Origin: Effrenium voratum
Lineage: Eukaryota > Sar > Dinophyceae > Suessiales > Symbiodiniaceae
Length of the DNA stretch: 64,000 nt
Direction: 5' to 3'
NCBI GenBank assembly: GCA_963377175.1
Contig: CAUJNA010001702.1
Coordinates: 952,501 to 1,016,500 of the forward strand
This document shows positions 50,320 through 58,941 of the stretch, piece after piece. The stretch's first letter is position 1. Every line of letters begins with the position of its first letter. Below the pieces are notes generated by a model. The model saw only the letters and a program-made list of their open reading frames with translations. It was not told where the DNA came from and searched no databases. The position numbers were made by a program, and so were the translations under genes.

Positions 50320-50652
50320 ATGCTTATGAGAAGTCATAGAAATGTCGAATTTAAAAGGGCTCCACAAGTAGAACGTTACTACGATTCAAATGATTTGTGG
50401 GGCGCTGCTTCAAGAAAGAATTATTTTAAACAATTAAAAGAAACAATAGAAGCGAAACAATCACAAGGAGCACTAATAAAGTATAGAAATGATTTAGCTG
50501 AAAGCAACAGAACCGAAAGTTATAGAAAGGAGTTAGACAAGATAAGACGAGAGTTGGACAACACTCGCTCACCAGATGGAATACAGACAACAGAACAACT
50601 CACAGCAAGAAAGAAACATTTAGAAGAAATGATTAAGAATATTTCGGATTAA
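50320..50652 (+). CDS. Unknown helical protein
   Basis: A 110-residue charged protein, helical by pattern (NYFKQLKETIEAKQSQGALI, ELDKIRRELDNTRS). TCTA at 50297-50300 lies 20 bases upstream. It is the second of four unknown late genes after the penton. Confidence 0.7.
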   Translation: MLMRSHRNVEFKRAPQVERYYDSNDLWGAASRKNYFKQLKETIEAKQSQGALIKYRNDLAESNRTESYRKELDKIRRELDNTRSPDGIQTTEQLTARKKHLEEMIKNISD

Positions 50653-50684
50653 TTTATTTTCTAAATTAATTAATATAATATAAT

Positions 50685-51650
50685 ATGATTAAATCAATAA
50701 ATAGACTGAATACAACCAAACCACATGCCATAGGTTCATTAAAATCACAGCTACACTTAAGACCTTCTTATGATGAATTGTTAAAAGAAACATTAGTAGA
50801 AGATGAGAATAGACCATCGATTGAAGATGTAATAGATAGAAAGGCGACGAGATACAGATTAAACCAATATGGAAGTCAGTGGGACAACAAGGACAGCTTA
50901 GGATTGTTAAATCAGGAAACGATGAAAAGAAAGGAGGAATTAAGAAAAGCAGAGACAACAGCATCGTCTTCTAGAATAACCAGCCGGTCTTCTTCAAAGT
51001 CCGCTTTCTCCACACCAGACAGTCCACTGACAGAATATGAAGAGTATGAAAATGATATACAAGCATCATTTGAAGAACAAGATAGACAAGTCAGAGAGAA
51101 AAGGGAAAAACTCAGTCCAAGCATACACGAAGATTTGAATAAAGCATCGTCAAGTTCAATACCTGAAGGGGTAGTAGTTCATTCAATGACATCAGATGAC
51201 GAACTGCCACCTTTAGAACCCATAGAGGAAACAGCAACAGCGAAAAAGGGTAAAGACAATGATGATGATGATAAACAAACAACAATTTCTGATACTGAAA
51301 TAATGGAAATGCACGAAAAAGCGAACGAGATGGAATTACAAAATGTAGAAAACGAAGAAGTGGATGATGAACAAATTTTCAAAAACTATTTAGAAACCAT
51401 AAAGTGGATGTGGCCGGTGTATCTTTCGAAAAATCCGGGAACTATGATGGATAATATACTTTCAAAACTACATCAATTCAATGTAATAAATGCTGATAAA
51501 TACGATGAGTTCAAAGAATTATTAGATGAATATAACAATGCAAGCACAACAGAAAGAAAAGGAATTCGTACTCAGTTAGAAACATATTACAAGGACAACG
51601 TTTATAACAAGTACTTCAAACAGAAACCAAGTTCATCAACTCAACAATAA
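50685..51650 (+). CDS. Unknown late protein with acidic, Ser-rich middle
   Basis: A 321-residue protein. The N-terminus has RPSYDELLKETLVEDENRPS, then IEDVIDRKATRYRL. The next gene starts with a related KTFDEMLKEAM phrase. The middle (about 90-220) is Ser-rich then strongly acidic and probably disordered. The last 100 residues look folded (NYLETIKWMWPVYLSKNPG; LSKLHQFNVINADKYDEFKE). TCTA (50660-50663) lies 22 bases upstream. No family recognised. A two-domain protein with a disordered middle next to capsid genes could be a scaffold or cement protein. Confidence 0.75.
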   Translation: MIKSINRLNTTKPHAIGSLKSQLHLRPSYDELLKETLVEDENRPSIEDVIDRKATRYRLNQYGSQWDNKDSLGLLNQETMKRKEELRKAETTASSSRITSRSSSKSAFSTPDSPLTEYEEYENDIQASFEEQDRQVREKREKLSPSIHEDLNKASSSSIPEGVVVHSMTSDDELPPLEPIEETATAKKGKDNDDDDKQTTISDTEIMEMHEKANEMELQNVENEEVDDEQIFKNYLETIKWMWPVYLSKNPGTMMDNILSKLHQFNVINADKYDEFKELLDEYNNASTTERKGIRTQLETYYKDNVYNKYFKQKPSSSTQQ

Positions 51651-51672
51651 AAAAAATCTATAATATTTAAAT

Positions 51673-52548
51673 ATGACTGATAAATATTATGGATTAAGAA
51701 GAAGGAAAACTTTTGATGAAATGCTGAAAGAAGCGATGACACACAGATTGAAAATTGAAATCATCCCCGAAAGACGGACATTTGACACATCAATTAACGA
51801 TATAGACTTTGACGATTTTGACCTTTCAAACTACGACAGGAGACTACGGTTGAATGCTAGGGTTCAAACTGATAAACAAGTTTTATTACATGAATTGACA
51901 CCAGAAATGTTTGATGAAATACCGCCAACATCACAGTTGTATGAAAACAATGAGGCAGACACACAAACAACGCGATATGTAGCAAAGGAGTTAGATGATG
52001 AAAAATTCAGTGATGTAATTACAGACAAGAGTGAGGAAAATAGAAAGTCAGAAGATGAACCAGAAGACGAACCAAAAGACGAACCAAAAGACGAAAAGCA
52101 GGAAGATTTACAAAGTCTTCATTTAACATCATCATCGTCAGCATCAACCGAGAAAGAGGAAGAGAAGAAAGAGGAAAGTCGAGAAATAAGGTCATTAAGA
52201 AACTTATTCTTAGGTGGAGAAGATAAGAGTGTGTTTGAATTATTCCAACGAGATAAGAAGTCATCCACTTCATCAGAACAATCGCGAGAACAAGAAGAAG
52301 AACAACCGAGGGCTTCTTTCTGGTCAAGACGACAGGTAGAAGCGAGAAGCAGAAGCCACTCACCAGAAGAAAGAGCAAGAGGTAATCAAATGAACAGAAG
52401 ACAATTAGAAACAAGAAGCAGGAGCAACTCACCCCAAGAAATAGCACGAGGTAGTGAATGGACGAGGGAACAAATGGAAACAAGAAGCAGGAGCAGAAGC
52501 CCAGAAAGCACAAATACAAAAAGTAGCCGAGGCAAGAAGAAAAAATAA
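51673..52548 (+). CDS. Unknown late protein with RS-repeat tail
   Basis: A 291-residue protein. The N-terminal 90 residues are probably folded (GLRRRKTFDEMLKEAMTHRL). The centre has an acidic tandem (EPEDEPKDEPKDEKQED). The tail contains three related units of about 24 residues ending in RSRSHSPEE, RSRSNSPQE and RSRSRSPES, each with a R(R/E)Q(V/L/M)E(A/T)RSRS core, then a Lys tail. The tail resembles SR-protein RS domains, targets of SR kinases. TCTA (51657-51660) lies 12 bases upstream. The stop codon overlaps the early motif of the next gene. Confidence 0.75.
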   Translation: MTDKYYGLRRRKTFDEMLKEAMTHRLKIEIIPERRTFDTSINDIDFDDFDLSNYDRRLRLNARVQTDKQVLLHELTPEMFDEIPPTSQLYENNEADTQTTRYVAKELDDEKFSDVITDKSEENRKSEDEPEDEPKDEPKDEKQEDLQSLHLTSSSSASTEKEEEKKEESREIRSLRNLFLGGEDKSVFELFQRDKKSSTSSEQSREQEEEQPRASFWSRRQVEARSRSHSPEERARGNQMNRRQLETRSRSNSPQEIARGSEWTREQMETRSRSRSPESTNTKSSRGKKKK

Positions 52549-52563
52549 AAACTACTTAAAGAG
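52547..52563 (+). promoter_or_regulatory. Early-type promoter motif (zinc-finger gene)
   Basis: AAAACTACTTAAAGAGA followed by GATAATATAGTAAAAATG, 23 bases before the start at 52586. It overlaps the stop codon of the upstream late gene. Confidence 0.75.
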
Positions 52564-52585
52564 AAAACGTGATAATATAGTAAAA

Positions 52586-52912
52586 ATGACAGGAATTTTC
52601 ATTAATGGCAATAGAAAACAGAGAATAACGAATGACGAATTTGATGTAATGGTTGAACTTATGAAAGCGGAAAACGACTTAGTCTTACAGAGGATGAGCG
52701 AGAAGGTTAGCGAGAGCGACGACCAACTAATGAGATGGAAGGACGACCAGAAGACCTACCACCAGAACTACTACAACAAAAACCTAAAACAGCCTTACAC
52801 CTGCGAGGACTGCGGAAGGACGATATCAAGCAAGTCCAACCTATCCAAACACAAGAAAAGCAATGTATGCAATAAAAACAAAAACCCCCTGTATGAAGGG
52901 ATAAATCATTAA
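52586..52912 (+). CDS. C2H2/C2HC zinc-finger protein
   Basis: I start at 52586 (MTGIFINGNRKQRITNDEFD, 108 residues), because the early promoter motif and ATAATATAGTA sit immediately upstream. The longer open frame from 52454 reads through the RS-repeat gene. The finger is CEDCGRTISSKSNLSKHKKS with a Cys five bases of code later, similar to the CRTCSHGFKSEELLKQH finger inside the polymerase. A long charged helix precedes it. Early expression and a DNA-binding finger suggest a transcription or replication factor. Confidence 0.75.
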   Translation: MTGIFINGNRKQRITNDEFDVMVELMKAENDLVLQRMSEKVSESDDQLMRWKDDQKTYHQNYYNKNLKQPYTCEDCGRTISSKSNLSKHKKSNVCNKNKNPLYEGINH

Positions 52913-52993
52913 TCTTATTAAAACTCATTAATAAGATTAATGCGTTGAGTTTCAACCCAGAGCCCAGTTTCTCCAACAGGCAACCCCCTACCC

Positions 52994-53010
52994 AAAACTA
53001 CTTAAAGAAA
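52994..53010 (+). promoter_or_regulatory. Early-type promoter motif (DNA polymerase)
   Basis: AAAACTACTTAAAGAAA, preceded by the C-rich tract CAACCCCCTACCC and followed by ATATAATATAGAGTA, 33 bases before the polymerase ATG. Confidence 0.8.
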
Positions 53011-53042
53011 TATTTAGTATATATAATATAGAGTATAGATAT

Positions 53043-56000
53043 ATGGTGTCAGTGTCAGAAGAAAAAATCATAGATTTCATTATAAAAAGTCAACAAGGTG
53101 AGCTAATACAAAAAGAAGGGAAACAAACACAAAAACTCAAAATAGGAGACAAGACCTACAGATACAGTAAGAACAAACCCACTTCGAAGGTGTTGAATAC
53201 CAGACTAAAGGAAGTGGCGAGAAGCGATGGTTACAGAAAACATAGTCTTCTAATGAAAGGGGCTAGCTTCATCAAACTAACACGAGGAAGACCCTTGCAG
53301 GATTATGTCAAGCGTTTCAAATCCAAAATCACAGATGAACAGCAAGCCTTCAAAGGTTACGCCAACACATATTCAGTTAGTGATATAAGATTGAAAGGGT
53401 TGAAAGGCTTATCATACTTAAAATATCAGAAGCAACGAATGGTAGAATTTCTCAACAGAAACCCGAATATGAAAATCATTGTTGAAGTGGATTTGGCGTT
53501 AAAGAACACTGACAACGAAGAGATACGACGAAGGCTGAGAAGCAGGAGATACAATGTCCATAACCCAGAAGAGATAAACAGTGTTTTAAACAACATAGCC
53601 CACGACATAGAGGTTCAAATTGAGATAGCCGAATTAACTCAATCGGGCTTGGTTCTTCTTCAAGTTCAAAGTCTGGTGATAAGTTATGACAGATACAATC
53701 CTACCCGTGGCTCTTCTTATATTCCATTGCCCGACTGGGTGGCAAACAAAAAGGCTTGTATCAATATTAAAAACAATGATGAGTTGTGTTTCAAATATTC
53801 TGTTCAATGTGGTTTTTATGAGATATACAAAAAAGACCATCCCTGTGATATGTATCATTATAAAAAATATGTTAATGATAGTTTCATCAAGTGGGACAAT
53901 ATAAACTTTCCTGTAGGCAATGATGAGATTGAACAATTTGAAGAACAGAACAAGCACATATCGGTCAATGTTTATTACATCAATCCTGATACCAATAGTA
54001 AAACAATTTTATTATACAAAAGAAGCAACAACTCCCAAGCACAGCAAAAGATTGATTTAATAAAGCTGACTGGAGAAAATGGTAACTCACACTATGTCTA
54101 CATCAAGAACTATAACAAATTGATGGGTAGCCAAACCAACAAAACAGGCAGACCAAAGTATCACTGTAGGACATGCTCACACGGTTTCAAGTCAGAAGAG
54201 TTATTAAAACAACACGAAGAACAGGGTTGTCTAGCGGTTGAAGGACAACAAATAGAAATGCCAGAGGTAGGAGCTACGATTGAATTTAAGAATCATTTTA
54301 AGAAACTGAAAGCGCCTTATGTCATATATGCAGACTTTGAATGTCTAACAGTACCCATTGATGTTAAAAGCAAATCGACAAAAGCGACAACCACATCATA
54401 TCAAAATCATCGTCCTTGTGGTTTTATGATTAATGTAGTCAATGCCATCACTGGAAGCAGTGAGCCCTATTTATACAGAGGCGAAGATTGTATGGATAAG
54501 TTCGTTGAGAAAATGAATGAAGTCAGAGATGATGTAATAAAGAAAATGAAGGAAGTGAAAGAGATAATCATGACTGAGGACGATAAAACAGATTTTGACA
54601 CTGCTACTAAGTGTTTCGTTTGTGGAAAGGGCTTTCAGGAAGGGGATAAAAAAGTTAGAGACCATTGCCATTTTACTGGTAAATATAGAGGTTGTGCTCA
54701 TGATGATTGTAATCTTGCTTTTAGTATGAGATATTACAAAATACCAGTCTTTCTTCACAACCTGAAAAACTATGACGCTCACTTAATCATCAACAAGGCA
54801 CACGAACTGAGCAAGAATGCTAAAATCGATTGCATCGCACAGAACAGCGAGAAGTTCATAACCTTTGGTTTTAAAAACCTTTGTTTCAAGGACAGTTTTA
54901 GCTTCTTATCGTCTTCGTTGGATAAGTTGGTGAAGTTGAGTAAGTATGAAGATGATAAAAGGCGTGAGAACTGGAAGAACAATTTTAGATACAGTGTTAG
55001 AAATCCATATGTTAAAACCGATGAAGATTTGGACTTGTTGACTGACAAGGGGATTTATCCTTATGACTATTTTGATAGTTTTGACAGATTTACTGAAAGA
55101 AACTTACCACCAAAAGAAGCGTTCTACAGTAAATTAAGTGAGGAACATGTCAATGACAAAGATTATGAGAGGGCACAAAAGGTTTGGAAACACTTCGGTA
55201 TTAGAACATTAGGACAATATCACGATTTGTATTTGAGAACCGACGTTTTATTATTGACTGATGTTTTTGAAAACTTTAGAGACTTATGTATGGAATACTA
55301 CGGTTTGGACCCCGCTCATTATTATACGCTTCCTAACTTCGCTTGGGAAGCTATGTTGTTGAAAACTGGTGTTGAAATTGAGCAGTTGCATGATAAAGAA
55401 ATGTATGAGATGGTTGAACAGGGAATGAGAGGAGGCATGTGTCAGGTCAGTCACAAACTGGCTGAGGCAAACAATAAGTATATGGATGAAGCCTTCGATG
55501 AAAACAAGCCGTCAAGTTATATCAATTACTTAGATGCTAACAATTTGTATGGTCTGGCGATGTCTCAAAAATTGCCTTTAAAGAACATCAAATGGACGAA
55601 GAAAACACCTAACATTGAAAAGTGGGATGAAAAAGATGAGTATGGTTATATTATGGAAGTTGATTTGGATTATCCAGAAACACTACATGACTACCATTCG
55701 GACTATCCACTAGCACCGGAAATAATGAATGTCAATGCTAATATGTTGTCAGACTATCAAAAGGAAATCTACAAAATCTACTATGGAAACAAAGAACCGA
55801 AGGATGAGAAAACCAGCAAGTTAATATTAAATTTGAAAGATAAAGAAAAATATGTTGTTCATATCAAGACTTTACAGTATTATCTAAAAATGGGTATGAA
55901 ACTCACCAAGGTTCATAGGATAATAAAATTTCAACAGAGGGCTTGGTTGAAACCGTGGATTGACTTCAACACAGGCAAGAGGAAAGAAGCGAAGAGCGAC

Positions 56001-56798
56001 TTTGAGAAGGATTTGTTTAAATTAATGAATAACGCAGTGTATGGAAAAACCATGGAAGACAAGAGAAAACATATGGATTTTGAACTGGTAGATAATGATG
56101 TTAGGTATGAAAAATGTGTGAATAATCCAACATTCAAAAATAGATTTATCATAAATGAAAATCTGGTAGGAGTGGAAAAGACAAAGTCGGTCTTGAAACT
56201 TGATAAACCTATATTCTTAGGAATGACAATTTTAGATTTGAGTAAATTACATATGTATGAGTTTTACTATGGTGTATTGAAAAAGAAATACAACGAAAAT
56301 ATCAAATTGATATATACAGATACTGACAGTTATGTAATTCAAACCTTCACTGATGATGTCTACAAGGATTTTCAAGGTATCAAGCAACATATGGATTTTA
56401 GCGATTATCCTGTTGAACATCCATGCCATGACACAACAAATAAGAAGGTCTTAGGAATGTACAAAGATGAAGTCAACGGAAAAATCATTACTAGATTCAT
56501 CGGGTTGAAACCTAAATCCTATGCTTTCACAATCCACGGCGAGGATGAGGAACACAAGAAATCAAAAGGTGTAGTCAAGCACAAGGTGAAGAAGGAACTG
56601 ACCTATCAGAACTATCATGAAGCACTGCATCACAACAAAAAGCACGAAATCTCCTACAACTTCATCAGAAGTCGTACTCATCAGATTTATTCAATGTCTC
56701 AAGTCAAGCAATCACTCAGTAATTATGAAAATAAAAGGTTTTATATTGATGCTTTCAATTCAATTCCCTATGGACATTACAGGATTAAAGGGCACTAA
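53043..56798 (+). CDS. polB: Protein-primed family B DNA polymerase
   Basis: It replicates the linear genome from its ends. The length of 1251 residues is usual for Maverick-type enzymes. A zinc finger lies at about 372-396 (CRTCSHGFKSEELLKQH). Exonuclease motifs follow: ExoI YADFECLTV (about 430), ExoII HNLKNYDAHLI (about 571) and ExoIII YHDLYLRTDVLLLTDVF (about 725). Between ExoI and ExoII is a Cys/His cluster (CFVCGKGF, RDHCHFTGKYRGCAHDDC, about 523-560) like that of endonuclease VII. Polymerase motif A is YLDANNLYGLAMS (about 827), B is KLMNNAVYGKTM (about 991) and C is IYTDTDSYVI (about 1089). All catalytic Asp residues are present and the frame is intact. The early promoter lies 33 bases upstream. 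The N-terminal 370 residues are unassigned and could hold the terminal-protein region. Confidence 0.96.
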   Translation: MVSVSEEKIIDFIIKSQQGELIQKEGKQTQKLKIGDKTYRYSKNKPTSKVLNTRLKEVARSDGYRKHSLLMKGASFIKLTRGRPLQDYVKRFKSKITDEQQAFKGYANTYSVSDIRLKGLKGLSYLKYQKQRMVEFLNRNPNMKIIVEVDLALKNTDNEEIRRRLRSRRYNVHNPEEINSVLNNIAHDIEVQIEIAELTQSGLVLLQVQSLVISYDRYNPTRGSSYIPLPDWVANKKACINIKNNDELCFKYSVQCGFYEIYKKDHPCDMYHYKKYVNDSFIKWDNINFPVGNDEIEQFEEQNKHISVNVYYINPDTNSKTILLYKRSNNSQAQQKIDLIKLTGENGNSHYVYIKNYNKLMGSQTNKTGRPKYHCRTCSHGFKSEELLKQHEEQGCLAVEGQQIEMPEVGATIEFKNHFKKLKAPYVIYADFECLTVPIDVKSKSTKATTTSYQNHRPCGFMINVVNAITGSSEPYLYRGEDCMDKFVEKMNEVRDDVIKKMKEVKEIIMTEDDKTDFDTATKCFVCGKGFQEGDKKVRDHCHFTGKYRGCAHDDCNLAFSMRYYKIPVFLHNLKNYDAHLIINKAHELSKNAKIDCIAQNSEKFITFGFKNLCFKDSFSFLSSSLDKLVKLSKYEDDKRRENWKNNFRYSVRNPYVKTDEDLDLLTDKGIYPYDYFDSFDRFTERNLPPKEAFYSKLSEEHVNDKDYERAQKVWKHFGIRTLGQYHDLYLRTDVLLLTDVFENFRDLCMEYYGLDPAHYYTLPNFAWEAMLLKTGVEIEQLHDKEMYEMVEQGMRGGMCQVSHKLAEANNKYMDEAFDENKPSSYINYLDANNLYGLAMSQKLPLKNIKWTKKTPNIEKWDEKDEYGYIMEVDLDYPETLHDYHSDYPLAPEIMNVNANMLSDYQKEIYKIYYGNKEPKDEKTSKLILNLKDKEKYVVHIKTLQYYLKMGMKLTKVHRIIKFQQRAWLKPWIDFNTGKRKEAKSDFEKDLFKLMNNAVYGKTMEDKRKHMDFELVDNDVRYEKCVNNPTFKNRFIINENLVGVEKTKSVLKLDKPIFLGMTILDLSKLHMYEFYYGVLKKKYNENIKLIYTDTDSYVIQTFTDDVYKDFQGIKQHMDFSDYPVEHPCHDTTNKKVLGMYKDEVNGKIITRFIGLKPKSYAFTIHGEDEEHKKSKGVVKHKVKKELTYQNYHEALHHNKKHEISYNFIRSRTHQIYSMSQVKQSLSNYENKRFYIDAFNSIPYGHYRIKGH

Positions 56799-56823
56799 AG
56801 GTTAAAATTCATTAGTTGTATAT

Positions 56824-57498
56824 ATGGAGGAAAACCGACCAACAAATAAATATAAAAATGGTAAAGTTTATGCTGTGAGAAATATTGTTGATGATACAGT
56901 CTATATAGGAAGCACAATTCAACCATTACACAAAAGGTTTTTTGAACATAAATGTCGTGTCAATAAAGGTCGTGAAAAGACAAAAGCATTGTATTTGAAA
57001 ATGAATGAATTAGGTGTAGATAAGTTCTACATAGAACTCATTGAGCAATTCCCGAGTGCGTCGCGTGAAGAACTTAATAGAAGAGAAGGTGAAATCATCA
57101 GAGAAAACATGGTTTGTAATTCAAATCTAGCAGGTAGAACAAAAGCGGAATATAGACACGAAACAAAAGAAAAGAAGAAGGACACCGACAACAAATATTA
57201 CATTTCACATAGACAAGAGTTAAAGCAGAAGTTCAAGGAATACTACAAAACACACAAAGAAGATATTAAACATAGAAGCAAAGAATACACCATTAACAAT
57301 AAGGACCGTCGCACAGAGTATATCAAAGAATACTTTAACAAAAACAAGGAGAAGATAGAGGAAAGACAAAATCAAAGGATTCTTTGTTCCTGTGGTTTAG
57401 TCATAAGAAGAGCAGACAACGCACAACATTTGAAATCACAAAGACATCAACGATTGATGGATAAACTGATGTCATCAGATGAAAATAGTCATATCTAA
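56824..57498 (+). CDS. GIY-YIG endonuclease with C-terminal zinc finger
   Basis: A 224-residue protein. The nuclease domain covers about residues 12-100: KVYAVRN and DTVYIGST form the GIY-YIG core, the catalytic Arg is in LHKRFFEHKC, and the metal-binding Glu is in LNRREGEIIREN. A long Lys-rich helix follows, then CSCGLVIRRADNAQHLKSQR and H, the same C-x-C...H...H finger as in the two small zinc-finger genes. It starts 25 bases after the polymerase stop. It may act in genome processing, or be a homing-type enzyme adopted by the virus. Confidence 0.88.
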   Translation: MEENRPTNKYKNGKVYAVRNIVDDTVYIGSTIQPLHKRFFEHKCRVNKGREKTKALYLKMNELGVDKFYIELIEQFPSASREELNRREGEIIRENMVCNSNLAGRTKAEYRHETKEKKKDTDNKYYISHRQELKQKFKEYYKTHKEDIKHRSKEYTINNKDRRTEYIKEYFNKNKEKIEERQNQRILCSCGLVIRRADNAQHLKSQRHQRLMDKLMSSDENSHI

Positions 57499-57545
57499 TT
57501 AATTCTATTAGCAGTAAATTATGAGAATTATTTAGTGGAACTGAG

Positions 57546-57680
57546 AAATCCCGAATCCCGGGATTCGGGATTTCAAATCCCGAGATTTGGGATTTCAGCT
57601 CCTGTGATTTGGGATTTTCAAATCCTTGTGGTTGAAGGGTTGAAATCCTCAAAATTGGGATTTGTAATCACAATGTGATT
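57546..57680. repeat. Palindrome and GGGATTT hairpin cluster
   Basis: 57546-57573 is a perfect 28-bp palindrome, AAATCCCGAATCCC followed by its complement. Directly after it come degenerate copies (AAATCCCGAGATTTGGGATTT and similar) down to about 57660. The cluster lies in the gap between the endonuclease gene and the next gene. It is much more structured than any other viral intergenic stretch. It could act as a terminator, a replication or recombination site, or a nested miniature element. Confidence 0.8.
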
Positions 57681-57751
57681 TACTCCTGGGGCGGGGTTCA
57701 ACTTTCCATAATACCAACATGAAAAACGAATGTCTCATCCAAAATAGAAAG

Positions 57752-57760
57752 ACTTAAAGA
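57752..57760 (+). promoter_or_regulatory. Shortened early-type motif
   Basis: ACTTAAAGA, the 3' part of the early motif, 30 bases before the ATG at 57790. The 5' AAAACT part is not conserved. Confidence 0.4.
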
Positions 57761-57789
57761 CATATTAACTTATCATATTAAGAAGTGAA

Positions 57790-58212
57790 ATGCCAATGAT
57801 AGGAGTGACAGAAAAAGAGCTGGAACAGGATAGAAAGATAATATTGAGTTTCATTAAAGATAATCCCTATCCATCATATAAACAAGTCATTGAAATAATT
57901 AAAAACGATAAAACAATGGAAGATATATATCTAGATATGTTCGCCGAGTATGGAGAACAAAATCATCAATGGATAAAAGAGATTTACGAAAACATAATGA
58001 AAGAAGAACTCGTTAAACATAATGGCAATAGTATTAACGAAAGAGGAGGAATGACAACAATGCATTTTAATTATTATACTTTGATATCAGTGTTGCGTTA
58101 TTTAATACAACACAGAGCACCAATGAAAGATTATGACGTTAACTTAATCTGGTATAATATCAGAAACATCTTAAGCAGTTCTTGGAACAACATAGGAGAC
58201 TGGAAACACTGA
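57790..58212 (+). CDS. Unknown 140-residue protein
   Basis: The N-terminal half is helical and charged (KELEQDRKIILSFIKDNPYP, SYKQVIEIIKND). The C-terminal half is richer in aromatic residues (MHFNYYTLISVLRYLIQHRA, VNLIWYNIRNILSSSWNNIG). No motif is recognised. The shortened early motif and its place between the endonuclease and the right TIR gene suggest it belongs to the replication side of the genome. Confidence 0.7.
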   Translation: MPMIGVTEKELEQDRKIILSFIKDNPYPSYKQVIEIIKNDKTMEDIYLDMFAEYGEQNHQWIKEIYENIMKEELVKHNGNSINERGGMTTMHFNYYTLISVLRYLIQHRAPMKDYDVNLIWYNIRNILSSSWNNIGDWKH

Positions 58213-58311
58213 ACATAGGTTTATTCATATTATTCTATAACTATAATATGATTACAACAAAGTTGTATAATCTAACAAGGCATTCAAATGAAACCTGAAA
58301 CCCCCCAGCTA

Positions 58312-58328
58312 AAAACTACTTAAAGAAA
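58312..58328 (+). promoter_or_regulatory. Early-type promoter motif (right TIR gene)
   Basis: AAAACTACTTAAAGAAA with AACCTGAAACCCCCC upstream and ATAATATAATAAGAGACA before the ATG, 26 bases away. The upstream AACCTGAAACCC phrase also occurs before the left copy, although both lie outside the inverted repeat. Confidence 0.8.
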
Positions 58329-58353
58329 AAATAATATAATATAATAAGAGACA

Positions 58354-58941
58354 ATGAGTGAGAAATGGACTAACTTACCTGTTGATATATTAAAAGATAT
58401 AATTTCATATAAATTAGGGGAACCTGAGTATTTGAATATAAAACATAATCATATTGAGACATTAAAGAGAATACAACAGCGATATAAATTTAAAAGAACT
58501 GAAACGAAAAGAAAGACAAAGCGCTATACTGTTGAAGATGGCGATGATTTCAAGAGACACATAATTGAGTATTACATTTCAAGAAATATACCTTTAAACA
58601 TAAAAAGCATCAAAGATATAGTTTTTAATGAAAATGAAAACTTAGATTGTTTGTTAGATGGCATTGAAACCGATAACGGTTATGAAGCAGTGATAATAGT
58701 TGAGGTAAATATGTTTGTAAGGTTTCATCATTTCAATTATGAAGACGACCATTTTAACACTTTTAGTTTTTATTTTCGTAGTGATGATTTTGTAGATAAT
58801 ATAACCATAGATAATATATCCGAAGTAATGATGGAGGCACATCAAACAATATACAGATGTATTGATGATGAAAGAAGTAGAATGAATTTTGGAGGAGTAC
58901 AAAACATAAGGTTTAAGCTAATTGTTGATGAACCTGTATAA
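58354..58941 (+). CDS. TIR-borne gene, right copy; F-box-like N-terminus
   Basis: A 195-residue protein starting MSEKWTNLPVDILKDI. From the Lys-Trp onward it is identical to the left copy; only the first residues differ because the inverted repeat begins at 58359. The shorter N-terminus probably shows the ancestral start, since the left copy has an additional inserted-looking stretch. Having two promoters of the same class means the virus makes a double dose of this protein. Function unknown; see the left copy. Confidence 0.82.
   Translation: MSEKWTNLPVDILKDIISYKLGEPEYLNIKHNHIETLKRIQQRYKFKRTETKRKTKRYTVEDGDDFKRHIIEYYISRNIPLNIKSIKDIVFNENENLDCLLDGIETDNGYEAVIIVEVNMFVRFHHFNYEDDHFNTFSFYFRSDDFVDNITIDNISEVMMEAHQTIYRCIDDERSRMNFGGVQNIRFKLIVDEPV

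Noticed and set aside
52454..52585. Longer start for the zinc-finger protein
   Set aside because: It overlaps the RS-repeat gene in another frame and lies upstream of a strong early promoter motif.
58654..58902. Antisense frames inside the TIR genes (82 residues, both copies)
   Set aside because: They are exact shadows of the TIR gene with no promoter motif of their own.
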